Below are positions 26,805-35,496 of a stretch of DNA of 64,000 nt, piece after piece. The notes beneath the pieces are model-generated. The model did not search any database and was not told the origin of the DNA. It was given only the letters and a program-made list of their open reading frames with translations. Within the stretch, counting starts at the first letter, position 1. Each line of letters starts with the position of its first letter. The position numbers were made by a program, and so were the translations under genes. The stretch is from Phytoamicus setariae. GTDB lineage: Bacteria > Pseudomonadota > Alphaproteobacteria > Rhizobiales > Rhizobiaceae. Location of the stretch: assembly GCF_016722925.1 (NCBI RefSeq), contig NZ_JAEQNC010000013.1, positions 1-64,000 on the forward strand, in the 5' to 3' direction.

Positions 26805-27653
26805 ATGGACAACGACCCGATCCCGACGATTACTTTTCCCGATGGCACGGAAGTGCCGGCGCTCGGCCAAGGCACATGGAACATGGGCGAGAATGCCAGT
26901 CAGGCAAAGGCGGAAATCGACAGCATTCAGGCAGGCATCGACCTCGGCATGACCCTGATCGATACCGCCGAAATGTATGCCGAAGGCGGCGCCGAGATGA
27001 TTGTGGGTCAGGCGATCAAGGGCCGGCGCGACGGGCTTTTCATCGTCAGCAAGGTCTATCCGTGGAATGCCAGCCACAGGGGCACGATCGATGCCTGCGA
27101 GCGCAGCCTTGTGCGCATGGGCATAGAGCGTATCGATCTCTATCTACTCCATTGGCGCGGCGACCACCCGCTGGCCGAGACGGTCCAGGCGTTCGAGACG
27201 CTGAAAGCCGACGGCAAGATCGGCGCCTGGGGAGTCTCCAATTTCGACACCGACGACATGGAAGAACTCCTGACTGTCCCGGGCGGCAAGAATGTTGCCG
27301 CCAATCAGGTGCTCTACAATCTTTCCCGACGCGGCCCGGAATTCGACCTGCTGCCCTGGTGCCAGGACCGCAACATTCCGCTGATGGCCTATTCGCCGAT
27401 CGAACAGGGGCGCATCCTGCGTCATCCCGAACTGATCCGCATCGCCAAGGCCTATCAGGCGACGCCGGCGCAACTGGCGCTCGCCTTCCTGCTGGAACGC
27501 GACGGCGTCATCCCCATCCCCAAGACATCCAGCCGCCAACGGGTCGCAGAAAACCGGGATTGCGTCTCGCTGGATGTCAGCGACGAGGACTGGGCCGTGC
27601 TGGATGCAGCCTTCCCGCCGCCGGCGCGAAAGGTGCCGCTGGAAATGAATTGA
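26805..27653 (+). CDS. Aldo/keto reductase with full catalytic tetrad
   Basis: A 282-residue NADPH-dependent oxidoreductase. The Asp and Tyr are in [14 protein letters not shown] (about residue 50), the Lys in [10 protein letters not shown] and the His in [12 protein letters not shown], so all four catalytic residues are present. The cofactor motif [17 protein letters not shown] is near the end. It belongs to the group of 2,5-diketo-gluconate reductase-like enzymes. Start ATG 26805 has a plausible upstream AACAGG site. Its last codons reappear as a degenerate copy at 28833-28895, past the FkbM gene. Confidence 0.92.
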   Translation: MDNDPIPTITFPDGTEVPALGQGTWNMGENASQAKAEIDSIQAGIDLGMTLIDTAEMYAEGGAEMIVGQAIKGRRDGLFIVSKVYPWNASHRGTIDACERSLVRMGIERIDLYLLHWRGDHPLAETVQAFETLKADGKIGAWGVSNFDTDDMEELLTVPGGKNVAANQVLYNLSRRGPEFDLLPWCQDRNIPLMAYSPIEQGRILRHPELIRIAKAYQATPAQLALAFLLERDGVIPIPKTSSRQRVAENRDCVSLDVSDEDWAVLDAAFPPPARKVPLEMN

Positions 27654-27818
27654 ATCAGCACAAGGGCCGGCAGCTTCTCTACGTGTGTTCCCACGGGTTT
27701 GCTGCCGCTCCCGCCGACTACCAGGGCTTACTATCTTGGATTGTTTCGTTAATCGGCGATTAACCATGTTTGAATAGCTTCCCCTGCAGGTAACCTACGT
27801 GCAGCCTCCGGGGGAAAA

Positions 27819-28706
27819 ATGGAAATCGATTTCAAGGTCAAAGTCACAAACAAGCTTGGCGAGAGCAAGGAAATCACCCTCAAGCTGGACGATACCAATG
27901 CGAATGAAAATCATATCCTTTCTTTCCTGAGAGCGGGCCACTCCTACGAACCGGATGTCACGAAGATCGTACAGAAGATCCTCGAACCCGGCGACGTGTT
28001 CATCGATGTCGGTGCCAATGTCGGCTACTTCACGCTGCTTGCATCGACGCTCGTCGGACCAGAGGGGAAAGTCTATGCCTTCGAACCGGATCCGAAAAAC
28101 ATCGAACGGATCACGCTTCACTGCGCCAATAACGGATATGACAATGTCGAGATCATCTCGAGGCCGGCGTCGCATTGCGTGGAGGACGTCAACTTCTACT
28201 TCAACAAGAGCAGTTCGGGTGGCAATGCGCTGTGGAACCCCGGTGAATTCTTTGGCGATCCAGAATTCAATGACGGCTATTCGGTAATGAAATCCACGAC
28301 GCTGTCGAACGAGTTCACGAGCCTCGGCCTCGACAAGGTCAAGATGGTCAAGATCGATACCGAAGGCGCCGAGCACGCCATTCTGCGAGGAGCATATGAC
28401 TGGCTGAAAAATCAGTCGATTCCGTTCATCATCGCGGAACTGAACACGTTTGGCCTCAAAAAGCTCGATTCATCCACCGAACAGTTGATCGACTACATGT
28501 ATACGCAGGGCTATCTGGCATTCCTGCTGTACTTTGACGGCCGTTCACCGCAGTTCATCTGCCCGGGCGTCGACATCCACACTGCCGTCATCTCCAATAT
28601 CCTTTTCACCACACCGGCCGGATTCTCCAAGATCTGGCCTGTCGTTCAGCACAATCCCGGCGTCGAGATTGACAAGGACACCGGCAAAATGCGCATTGCC
28701 GCCTGA
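27819..28706 (+). CDS. FkbM family methyltransferase
   Basis: A 295-residue SAM-dependent methyltransferase. The SAM-binding motif is DVFIDVGANVGYFTLLASTL (residues about 65-85), followed by GKVYAFEPDPKNIERITLHC and later VKMVKIDTEGAEHAILRGA, the acidic post-motif and a conserved DxEG signature. FkbM-type enzymes O-methylate sugars or glycolipids. The N-terminal MEIDFKVKVTNKLGES is a small extra domain. It is inserted between the aldo/keto reductase gene and a degenerate copy of its 3' end, so it may have been acquired; it has its own GGGGGAAAA ribosome binding site. Confidence 0.88.
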   Translation: MEIDFKVKVTNKLGESKEITLKLDDTNANENHILSFLRAGHSYEPDVTKIVQKILEPGDVFIDVGANVGYFTLLASTLVGPEGKVYAFEPDPKNIERITLHCANNGYDNVEIISRPASHCVEDVNFYFNKSSSGGNALWNPGEFFGDPEFNDGYSVMKSTTLSNEFTSLGLDKVKMVKIDTEGAEHAILRGAYDWLKNQSIPFIIAELNTFGLKKLDSSTEQLIDYMYTQGYLAFLLYFDGRSPQFICPGVDIHTAVISNILFTTPAGFSKIWPVVQHNPGVEIDKDTGKMRIAA

Positions 28707-28832
28707 GCACAGCGCAGCCCATTCAAAGCGGCGCCACACGAGACCGAAGGGCGCCGCAAATCGTTTCCCGGCAAGCCCCAATCGAGGTAAGCATATCGCC
28801 GAAAACCACGCCCTCTGTGCCTACGCCTGATC

Positions 28833-28895
28833 GACAAGGCTGGGCACTTCCGGGTGCCGCCGGCGGCGCGAAAGGTGCCGTTGGATATGATCTGA
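28833..28895 (+). pseudogene. 3' remnant of an aldo/keto reductase gene
   Basis: The frame ends FRVPPAARKVPLDMI then stop, matching the terminal [13 protein letters not shown] of the intact gene at 26805-27653. About 39 bases around the end match with five or six differences. The rest of the gene is missing, so only the tail of a second copy survives. Seen: the sequence likeness; inferred: an ancestral duplication broken by the FkbM segment. Confidence 0.6.
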
Positions 28896-28986
28896 GTTTT
28901 TTCGGAATCGACGGAATAAATCGCCTGCCTCATGTTTCCCATGAACGGTCGCGCAAATCGTGCGGCGTCACACCAGGGAGACCACC

Positions 28987-29364
28987 ATGCGTATCCGAAC
29001 ACTCGTTCCCCTCATGCTGCTCGCAAGCGCGTCCTTCGCCTTTGCGGGTCCGGCAGTGAAGATCGTCAAGACCGAGAAAGGCGAAGTGATTGCCGGAGCC
29101 TCAGGCATGACCCTCTATACCTTCAAGAAGGACAAGAAGGGCGTGTCCAATTGTAACGGCGACTGCGCCAAGGCCTGGCTGCCACTCATGGCCAAGGCCG
29201 GCGACAAAGATGACGACGACTATTCGATCATCAAGCGCAAGGACGGAACGATGCAGTGGGCTTACTATGGCAAGCCGCTCTACTACTGGATAAAGGACAA
29301 GAAGGAGGGCGACGTGACCGGTGACGGCTTCAAAGGTGTCTGGAATGCCGCAAGGCCCGAGTAA
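28987..29364 (+). CDS. Secreted-repeat (COG4315-type) protein
   Basis: A 125-residue exported protein. The signal peptide is residues 1-20 (LVPLMLLASASFAFA). The mature part is two related halves: GMTLYTFKKDKKGVSNCNGDC then AWLPLMAK, and GTMQWAYYGKPLYYWIKDKK ending in GVWNAARPE, the typical secreted repeat. Two Cys form a possible disulfide. The start at 28987 has an AGGGAG site close by; an ATG at 28960 is less likely. It directly precedes and overlaps an ECF sigma factor gene, so it is probably regulated with that unit. The function of the repeat is unknown. Confidence 0.85.
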   Translation: MRIRTLVPLMLLASASFAFAGPAVKIVKTEKGEVIAGASGMTLYTFKKDKKGVSNCNGDCAKAWLPLMAKAGDKDDDDYSIIKRKDGTMQWAYYGKPLYYWIKDKKEGDVTGDGFKGVWNAARPE

Positions 29365-29902
29365 ACCGCATTTTCGGGCGGGGCGCGCTGATGTGCCCTC
29401 GCCCGGCAGCCTCGAGGGCGGGCTGCTTGCCCTGCTGCCCGACCTGCGCCGCTATTCGCGCAGCCTGACCCGGTCCGATGCCGATGGCGAAGACCTGCTG
29501 CAGGACGCCGTGGAGCGCGTGCTCTCCAGCCGCGCCGCATGGTCCGGCATCAATCTGCGCGGCTGGGCTCTGACCATTATGACCAATCTCTATCGCAACG
29601 GCACGCGCCGCATTAGGCGCTTTCCCGAGGTTGAGATTGCGGAGGCGGAAGACATCGCGACGCCCGATATGACGGGCGACCCTCTCGAGCGCGCCCGACT
29701 GGCTCGCGCGCTCGAAGCGCTGAGCCCTGACCATCGCGCCGTGTTGATGCTGGTGGTGATCGAGGGTTATGCCTATGCCGAGGTGGCGGCAATGCTGAAA
29801 GTGCCTGTAGGCACGATCATGTCGCGACTCGCCCGGGCCCGAGAACATCTGGGCAAACGTCTCGCTGAAGACAACATCGTACCGATCCGGAGATCCGAAT
29901 GA
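29345..29902 (+). CDS. ECF-type RNA polymerase sigma factor
   Basis: A 185-residue sigma-70 family protein with regions 2 and 4 but no region 1.1 or 3. Region 2 is LLPDLRRYSRSLTRSDADGE, DLLQDAVERVLSSRAAW and LRGWALTIMTNLYRNGTRRI; region 4 is RALEALSPDHRAVLMLVVIE and YAYAEVAAMLKVPVGTIMSR. The N-terminus shown overlaps the preceding gene by 20 bases; a slightly shorter start is possible. It overlaps the anti-sigma gene by four bases (ATGA). The unit would direct a stress regulon; its promoter sequence is not identifiable here. Confidence 0.92.
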   Translation: MPQGPSKPHFRAGRADVPSPGSLEGGLLALLPDLRRYSRSLTRSDADGEDLLQDAVERVLSSRAAWSGINLRGWALTIMTNLYRNGTRRIRRFPEVEIAEAEDIATPDMTGDPLERARLARALEALSPDHRAVLMLVVIEGYAYAEVAAMLKVPVGTIMSRLARAREHLGKRLAEDNIVPIRRSE

Positions 29903-30672
29903 GCGACGCGGACAGACCAGTCACCGCCGAAATGCTGCACGCCTATGTCGATGGACAATTGCCCGACGGCGATATCGCACGTGTCGAACAGTGGCTGGCG
30001 GATCATCCCGACGATCAGGCCCGGCTATTGGAGTGGCAAGCACAGAACAATAGCATCAAGAGCATGTTCGCACCGTATCAGCGTGCATTGGCCAACGACG
30101 CCACACTGCTGAAAACGCCGGAGGCGGCACCCACCCGCCGGTGGTCGACCAGCGTGGCACTCGCAGCCGCAAGTATCTGCCTGTTTGCCGCCGGTGCCCT
30201 GACCGGCTATCTTGCGGCGCCTTCCCGAGAACTCCCTGTTCACGAGGCATCCGTACGCGACGAGGCCAGTTCGGCATTCCTGATCTACGCGAGCGAGGTG
30301 CGCCATCCGGTCGAAGTGCGTGCCGACGACAAGGACCATCTCGTTGCATGGTTGGGCAAAAAGCTCGGTCACAAGCTTTCGGCTCCGGATCTTTCCGGGC
30401 TGGGTTTCAGCCTGGTCGGGGGCCGGCTGGTTCCTGCCAACGGCAAGGCAGGCGCGCTTCTGATGTATGAGGAAGCCAGCGGCAAGCGGCTGACGGTGCT
30501 GATCGGCCAGAGCCAGGAAAATGCCGTCACCAGCTTCCGCTTCGCTGCCAACGGCCCTGTCGAAACCTTCTACTGGATCGACGACAAGCTTTCCTATGCC
30601 GTCACGGGAGAAATCCCTCGCGACCTGCTCAGGCGTGTTGCCGACACCTGTTACCAGCAGTTCGATACGTGA
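29899..30672 (+). CDS. Anti-sigma factor, membrane-anchored
   Basis: A 257-residue protein. The N-terminal cytosolic part (MLHAYVDGQLPDGDIARVEQ, WLADHPDDQARLLEWQ) has the zinc-finger-less anti-sigma domain with the conserved helix; one membrane helix follows at about residues 85-105 (SVALAAASICLFAAGALTGY). The periplasmic C-terminal part (GFSLVGGRLVPANGKAGAL and RLTVLIGQ) is probably the sensor, as in RskA/ChrR-like proteins. It is coupled to the ECF sigma gene by an ATGA overlap. Confidence 0.88.
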   Translation: MSDADRPVTAEMLHAYVDGQLPDGDIARVEQWLADHPDDQARLLEWQAQNNSIKSMFAPYQRALANDATLLKTPEAAPTRRWSTSVALAAASICLFAAGALTGYLAAPSRELPVHEASVRDEASSAFLIYASEVRHPVEVRADDKDHLVAWLGKKLGHKLSAPDLSGLGFSLVGGRLVPANGKAGALLMYEEASGKRLTVLIGQSQENAVTSFRFAANGPVETFYWIDDKLSYAVTGEIPRDLLRRVADTCYQQFDT

Positions 30673-30722
30673 CGGGCCGCATCACCTTAATCTCCACCCA
30701 GCTTATCCGGGCACGAGAGCAT

Positions 30723-30748
30723 AAAGACGGCGCTTGCGCGCCGCCTTT
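30723..30748. terminator. Bidirectional terminator between anti-sigma and ilv genes
   Basis: A stem of CGGCGC / GCGCCG with TTGC loop, flanked by AAAG on the left and CTTT on the right, so it works for both the plus-strand anti-sigma unit and the minus-strand ilv operon. T-richness is modest. Confidence 0.65.
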
Positions 30749-30753
30749 CACAA

Positions 30754-31326
30754 TCACATCCCCTGCGGGCCGCGGTTCATCGCCGCGATGCCGGTGCGGC
30801 ACACCTCGATGAGGCCGAGCGGCTGCATGATGGCGATGAACTGGTCGATCTTGGAGGATTTGCCGGTGATCTCGAACACGAAGTGGCTCACCGTCGCATC
30901 GATCACCTTAGCATGAAACGCCTCGGCAAGGCGCAGCGCCTCGACGCGATGTTCGCCGTTGCCGGCAACCTTGATGAGCCCCAGTTCCCGTTCGATCGGT
31001 CGCTCCTGGCCAAGATCACGGGCCCGCACGGTCAGGTCGACGACCCGATGCACCGGTACGATGCGCTCGAGCTGCGACTTGATCTGTTCGAGCACATGCG
31101 GCGTGCCGCGCGTCACCACGGTGATGCGCGACAGGTGTGAGGCGTGTTCCGTTTCGGAAACGGTCAGGCTTTCGATGTTGTAGCCGCGCCCCGAAAACAG
31201 CCCGATCACCCGGGCGAGCACGCCCGGCTCGTTGTCGACAAGCACCGAAAGCGTGTGGCTTTCAGCTAGCGCCGTGTCCTTGGAGATGAAGTAGGCCGAA
31301 CCGGTCGGCTGAAGGTGTGTGGTCAT
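30754..31326 (-). CDS. ilvN: Acetolactate synthase small (regulatory) subunit
   Basis: A 190-residue regulatory subunit that gives valine feedback and boosts activity of the large subunit. It has an N-terminal ACT domain (HTLSVLVDNEPGVLARVIGL, then GRGYNIESLTVSETEHASHL) and a second, ACT-like half (ELGLIKVAG, then GKSSKIDQFIAIMQPLGLIE). It lies 21 bases after the large-subunit gene. The name ilvH is equally used for this gene. Confidence 0.95.
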   Translation of the reverse strand: MTTHLQPTGSAYFISKDTALAESHTLSVLVDNEPGVLARVIGLFSGRGYNIESLTVSETEHASHLSRITVVTRGTPHVLEQIKSQLERIVPVHRVVDLTVRARDLGQERPIERELGLIKVAGNGEHRVEALRLAEAFHAKVIDATVSHFVFEITGKSSKIDQFIAIMQPLGLIEVCRTGIAAMNRGPQGM

Positions 31327-31346
31327 AGTCTCTCGCTCCCGAAAAC

Positions 31347-33128
31347 TTAAACTAGCTGGCGGCCCTTGGCGTCGATCGCATTGGCGACCGCATCGTCGGT
31401 GGCCTCATCCGGCAGCAGCATCTCGTTGTGTGCCTTGCCCGACGGAATCATCGGGAAGCAGTTGGCGAGATTGGCAACACGGCAGTCGAACAGCACCGGC
31501 TTGTCGACGTCGATCATTTCCTGGATCGCCGCGTCGAGTTCACCCGGCTTTTCGCAACGGATGCCGTGTGCGCCGAAGGCTTCCGCCATCTTGACGAAAT
31601 CCGGCATCGCTTCGGTATAGGAATTGGACAGGCGATTGCCATGCAGCAGCTGCTGCCACTGGCGGACCATGCCCATGTACTGGTTGTTGAGGATGAAGAT
31701 CTTGATCGGCGCATTGTACTGCACCGCCGCCGACATTTCCTGCATGGTCATCTGCACCGACGCATCACCGGCGATGTCGATGACCAGGCTGTTCGGGTGG
31801 GCGATCTGCGCACCCAGTGCAGCCGGCAGGCCGTAGCCCATCGTCCCCAGGCCACCCGACGTCATCCAGCGGTTCGGTTCCTCGAAATGATAGAACTGCG
31901 CCGCCCACATCTGGTGCTGGCCGACTTCGGTGGTGATGTAGGTATCGCGATCCTTGGTCAGCGCATAGAGCCGTTCGATGGCATATTGCGGCATGATCAC
32001 GTCGTTGTTCATGGTGTAGGCCAGCGAATTGCGGCTACGCCAGCGATCGATCTGCGCCATCCACTCCTTCATGCGCCCTTTGTCGGCGGTCTTTGCACTG
32101 ACCCGCCAGATGCGCAGCATGTCTTCCAGAACAGACGCGGTGTCGCCAATGATCTTGACGTCAGCAGGAACGTTCTTGTTGATCGACGACGGATCGATGT
32201 CGATGTGGATCTTCTTGGAGTTCGGCGAGAACGCGTTCAGGCGGCCGGTGATACGGTCGTCGAACCGGGCGCCGACACAAAGCATGACGTCGCAGTCGTG
32301 CATGGCCATGTTGGCTTCGTAGGTACCATGCATGCCGAGCATGCCGAGCCAGGCCGGACCGGAAGCCGGATAGGCGCCAAGGCCCATCAGGGTCGAAGTG
32401 ATCGGAAATCCTGTCAGTTCGACCAGTTCGCGCAGCAGCTTTGAGGCGGTCGGGCCGGAATTGACGACACCGCCACCCGAGTAGATGACGCCCTTCTTCG
32501 CGCCGGCCATCAGGGCGACGGCCTTTTCGATTTCAGCCAGATCGCCCTGGATCTTCGGCTGATAATGCGCAGCAGTTGGGACCGCAGAAGGCGGCTGGTA
32601 GGTGCCGGTGGCAAACTGCACATCCTTGGGGATGTCGACGAGAACAGGACCGGGGCGGCCGGATTGGGCAACGCGGAAAGCCTCGTGCAGGATCTTGGCG
32701 AGATCGTTGACGTCCTTGACCAGCCAATTGTGCTTGGTGCAGGGGCGCGTGATGCCGACAGTATCGCATTCCTGGAATGCGTCGGAGCCAATCAGCGACG
32801 ACGGAACCTGGCCGCTGATGCAGACGAGCGGGATGGAGTCCATCAGCGCATCCTGCAGCGGGGTGACCGCATTGGTCGCGCCAGGACCGGAGGTGACCAG
32901 CAATACGCCGACCTTGCCGGTCGACCTCGCATAGCCTTCGGCGGCATGTCCCGCGCCCTGTTCATGGCGAACGAGGATATGCTGGACTTCTTCCTGCTGG
33001 AAGATCTCGTCGTAGATCGGCAGCACCGCGCCGCCCGGATAGCCGAATATGTGTTCGACGCCATTATCCTTCAGCGCTCGCAGAACGATTTCCGCTCCAG
33101 TCATCCGCATATCATCTGTGCCCGTCAT
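31347..33128 (-). CDS. ilvB: Acetolactate synthase large subunit
   Basis: A 593-residue ThDP-dependent enzyme for the first common step of branched-chain amino acid synthesis. The N-terminal cofactor motif is GYPGGAVLPIYDEIF, then VRHEQGAGHAAEGYARSTGK with the catalytic Glu; the C-terminal ThDP/Mg site is IDIAGDASVQMTMQEMSAAV ending in FILNNQYMG. The start is MTGTDDMRMTGAEIVLRALK. It is the first structural gene of the operon, behind a leader peptide and attenuator. The gene is also called ilvI or ilvG in other species. Confidence 0.97.
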   Translation of the reverse strand: MTGTDDMRMTGAEIVLRALKDNGVEHIFGYPGGAVLPIYDEIFQQEEVQHILVRHEQGAGHAAEGYARSTGKVGVLLVTSGPGATNAVTPLQDALMDSIPLVCISGQVPSSLIGSDAFQECDTVGITRPCTKHNWLVKDVNDLAKILHEAFRVAQSGRPGPVLVDIPKDVQFATGTYQPPSAVPTAAHYQPKIQGDLAEIEKAVALMAGAKKGVIYSGGGVVNSGPTASKLLRELVELTGFPITSTLMGLGAYPASGPAWLGMLGMHGTYEANMAMHDCDVMLCVGARFDDRITGRLNAFSPNSKKIHIDIDPSSINKNVPADVKIIGDTASVLEDMLRIWRVSAKTADKGRMKEWMAQIDRWRSRNSLAYTMNNDVIMPQYAIERLYALTKDRDTYITTEVGQHQMWAAQFYHFEEPNRWMTSGGLGTMGYGLPAALGAQIAHPNSLVIDIAGDASVQMTMQEMSAAVQYNAPIKIFILNNQYMGMVRQWQQLLHGNRLSNSYTEAMPDFVKMAEAFGAHGIRCEKPGELDAAIQEMIDVDKPVLFDCRVANLANCFPMIPSGKAHNEMLLPDEATDDAVANAIDAKGRQLV

Positions 33129-33179
33129 GTCTCAATTTCCTTCCCTTCGTTATCCGCGCGATAGCAAGTTTTCAGGCAT

Positions 33180-33203
33180 AAAAAAAGGCCCCCGGAGGAG
33201 CCT
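33180..33203 (-). terminator. Attenuator terminator in the ilv leader
   Basis: On the minus strand a hairpin (AGGC-T-CC / GG-G-GCCT, one mismatch, loop of 4) is followed by seven T residues, an intrinsic terminator 52 bases before the ilvB start and 33 bases after the leader-peptide stop. Position and the amino acids in the leader point to classical translation-coupled attenuation. Confidence 0.8.
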
Positions 33204-33235
33204 CGATTTGCGCATGGGTGGCTTTCGCCGGATGG

Positions 33236-33292
33236 TTACACCATCCTGCCCATACGCCTACCCACCACAAGAATGTTTGCGATCGTGTTCAT
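33236..33292 (-). CDS. ilv leader peptide, 18 residues
   Basis: The ORF reads MNTIANILVVGRRMGRMV. Four of the first ten codons are branched-chain amino acids, with Ile-Leu-Val-Val in a row, the control codons expected of an ilv leader. An in-frame ATG 12 bases upstream (33304) would add four residues. A 7-bp hairpin GGATGGT / ACCATCC overlaps the stop codon, and the attenuator follows. A ribosome binding site is weak. Recognised from pattern, not from a database. Confidence 0.75.
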   Translation of the reverse strand: MNTIANILVVGRRMGRMV

Positions 33293-33468
33293 GGCGCTTT
33301 GCATAACGGGATTTTTTTTCATCGTCAATGGCCGCGAGCCGGTAAAATTGCCCGAGAAATGCCGGGAAGCCGTCATTTGCGGCGTGTCATTTCGGGACAG
33401 GCGTCCCGAAACAGGATTTTAACCCGCAAGCGCTAATATGCATTTCCTAACATAAGTGGAGCCAGCAA

Positions 33469-35460
33469 TTGTACAGCAAGGATCTGCAGAATTCTCCCAG
33501 TGCTGGCATTCAGGAAAGGCGCGCTTGGGATCAACCTGAAGACCGCTCGTTAGGCCACATCGTTGCCTGCGACGGCGGCAAGGCTACGATTTCCGCCAAG
33601 GTCGACGCCGGCGAAAGCGATGATCTCGCCGGCTGGGCGGTCGGTCGCCTTGTAACGATCGCAGTCGGTGCCAACCGCGTGGTGGCGCTCACCCGCTCGA
33701 TGCACACCACCAGTGCCCTTTGGATAGAAGAAGCGCCGAACGCTTTCCATGTCGAACTGGAACTGATGGGCGAAGTCCGGCGGCAGCCCGATGGCAGCGA
33801 GCGCTTTTCGACCGGCATCAGCACCTATCCTTATCTCGGCGCGCATGCACATCATATTCGCTCATCCGATCTCGTCCGCATTTATGACCACGGCAAATCC
33901 GACGTCTCCATCATCGGCCATCTGAGCCAGGACGAAAATGCCGACGCGGCAGTCCACATGTCCTCGATGCTGTCGAAACATTTCGCTATCGTCGGCAGTA
34001 CCGGTTCGGGTAAATCGACGGCGGTGACGTTGTTGCTGCGCGAGGCGATTGCCTCCGATCCAAAATTGCGTGTGCTGATCCTCGACCCGCATAACGAATT
34101 CGCCGCTGCATTCCCTGAAAGCGCTGTCGTTATCGACACCCACAATCTCGATTTGCCGTTCTGGTTGTTCAGACTGGAGGAATTCACCGAAGTGCTGTTC
34201 CGGGGTCGTCCTGCGGTACCGGACGAACTCGATGCGCTACGCGACCTCATCCCCGAAGCCAAGAAAGCCTTTCGCGGCGAACAGGCGGGAAGCCGACGAC
34301 ACGGCGAGCGCAACGGGCTGACTGCCGATACGCCGGTCCCCTATCGCATCGCCGACCTGATCGCATTGATCGACGAACGCATCGGCAAGCTCGATGGCCG
34401 CAACGAGAAGCCGTATCTGCGCGCGCTGAAGCTCCGGCTGATGGCAGCGCTCAATGATCCACGCTACCGCTTCATGTTCTCTTCGAACACGATCAGCGAC
34501 ACGATCAACGAGACCATCGCGTTCATATTCCGCATCCCCGGCGGAGGCCGCCCCATCAGCACATTCCAGCTCGCGGGCATTCCCTCCGAGGTGGTCAACT
34601 CGGTTGCCTCGGTCCTCTGCCGGATGGCATTCGAAATCGCCTTGTGGAGCAAGGGAGCGGTTCGCATCCTCGTCGTATGCGAAGAGGCACATCGTTATGT
34701 GCCGTCAGATCCTTCTCTCGGCTTTGTTCCGACTCGCCAGGCAATCGCCCGGATCGCCAAGGAAGGCCGCAAATACGGCGCCTCACTGGGGATTATCACC
34801 CAGCGCCCCGGCGAACTCGACCAGACCATATTGTCGCAATGTTCAACGATTTTTGCCTTGCGCCTGTCCAACGATCGCGACCAGGAAATCATTGCCAAGG
34901 CCCTGCCGAGTTCGTCCACATCGGCGCTGACCTTCATTTCATCGCTGGCAAATGGCGAGGCGATTGCATTCGGTGAAGCCGTGCCGGTTCCGATGCGGCT
35001 AAAATTCAACCGGGTTCAGCAGAAATTCCTGCCGACCGCCAACGGTACAGAGGTGGCCGAGAGCACCGACGACCCCAACACCATCAGCCTGACGACGATT
35101 GTCGATCGGATGCGGACCAGCGGCGGCCCCGATATTTCGGACTTCCAGTCTCGCGTTTCCGCTTCGGAAGCTTCGGTGTTCGATGCGGTCGCCGTAACGC
35201 GCCCGGAGACCACTACCGAGAGTTTCGAGCCTCCCCGGCGCAGCATGCCTGAGGCTGCAGACACAAATCTGGAGCCGTATAACCCCAACATGCTGCCGGG
35301 ATCCATGCGTGTTGCTGACCCATCGGCGTCTCGGCCGGATTCACGCATTGATCGCTACGATTCGCTGCTTCGAGGCGATGAACGGCAAGGCGCCTGCGGA
35401 TCGAGCGGTTTGCGCAATACGCTGCTGAAACGTCCCCACGATAGTTTTTTCAAGAAGTGA
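33469..35460 (+). CDS. HerA-like (DUF87) ATPase, TTG start
   Basis: A 663-residue FtsK-HerA superfamily ATPase. Walker A is VGSTGSGKSTAVTLLL (about residue 178), Walker B is RVLILDPHNEFAAAFP, and IITQRPGELDQTILSQCSTI is the sensor region. An N-terminal beta-barrel (about 1-130) matches the HerA N-domain. The long C-terminal tail (from about 540) is low in complexity and acidic. The start is TTG, with GGAG eight bases upstream; no ATG lies nearby in frame. In other genomes HerA pairs with NurA nuclease, but no NurA is present here, so the role (DNA translocation or repair) is unclear. Confidence 0.85.
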   Translation: MYSKDLQNSPSAGIQERRAWDQPEDRSLGHIVACDGGKATISAKVDAGESDDLAGWAVGRLVTIAVGANRVVALTRSMHTTSALWIEEAPNAFHVELELMGEVRRQPDGSERFSTGISTYPYLGAHAHHIRSSDLVRIYDHGKSDVSIIGHLSQDENADAAVHMSSMLSKHFAIVGSTGSGKSTAVTLLLREAIASDPKLRVLILDPHNEFAAAFPESAVVIDTHNLDLPFWLFRLEEFTEVLFRGRPAVPDELDALRDLIPEAKKAFRGEQAGSRRHGERNGLTADTPVPYRIADLIALIDERIGKLDGRNEKPYLRALKLRLMAALNDPRYRFMFSSNTISDTINETIAFIFRIPGGGRPISTFQLAGIPSEVVNSVASVLCRMAFEIALWSKGAVRILVVCEEAHRYVPSDPSLGFVPTRQAIARIAKEGRKYGASLGIITQRPGELDQTILSQCSTIFALRLSNDRDQEIIAKALPSSSTSALTFISSLANGEAIAFGEAVPVPMRLKFNRVQQKFLPTANGTEVAESTDDPNTISLTTIVDRMRTSGGPDISDFQSRVSASEASVFDAVAVTRPETTTESFEPPRRSMPEAADTNLEPYNPNMLPGSMRVADPSASRPDSRIDRYDSLLRGDERQGACGSSGLRNTLLKRPHDSFFKK

Positions 35461-35496
35461 TGGCGCCGGCCAGTGCCGGGGAAATCTCTGCCAGGC

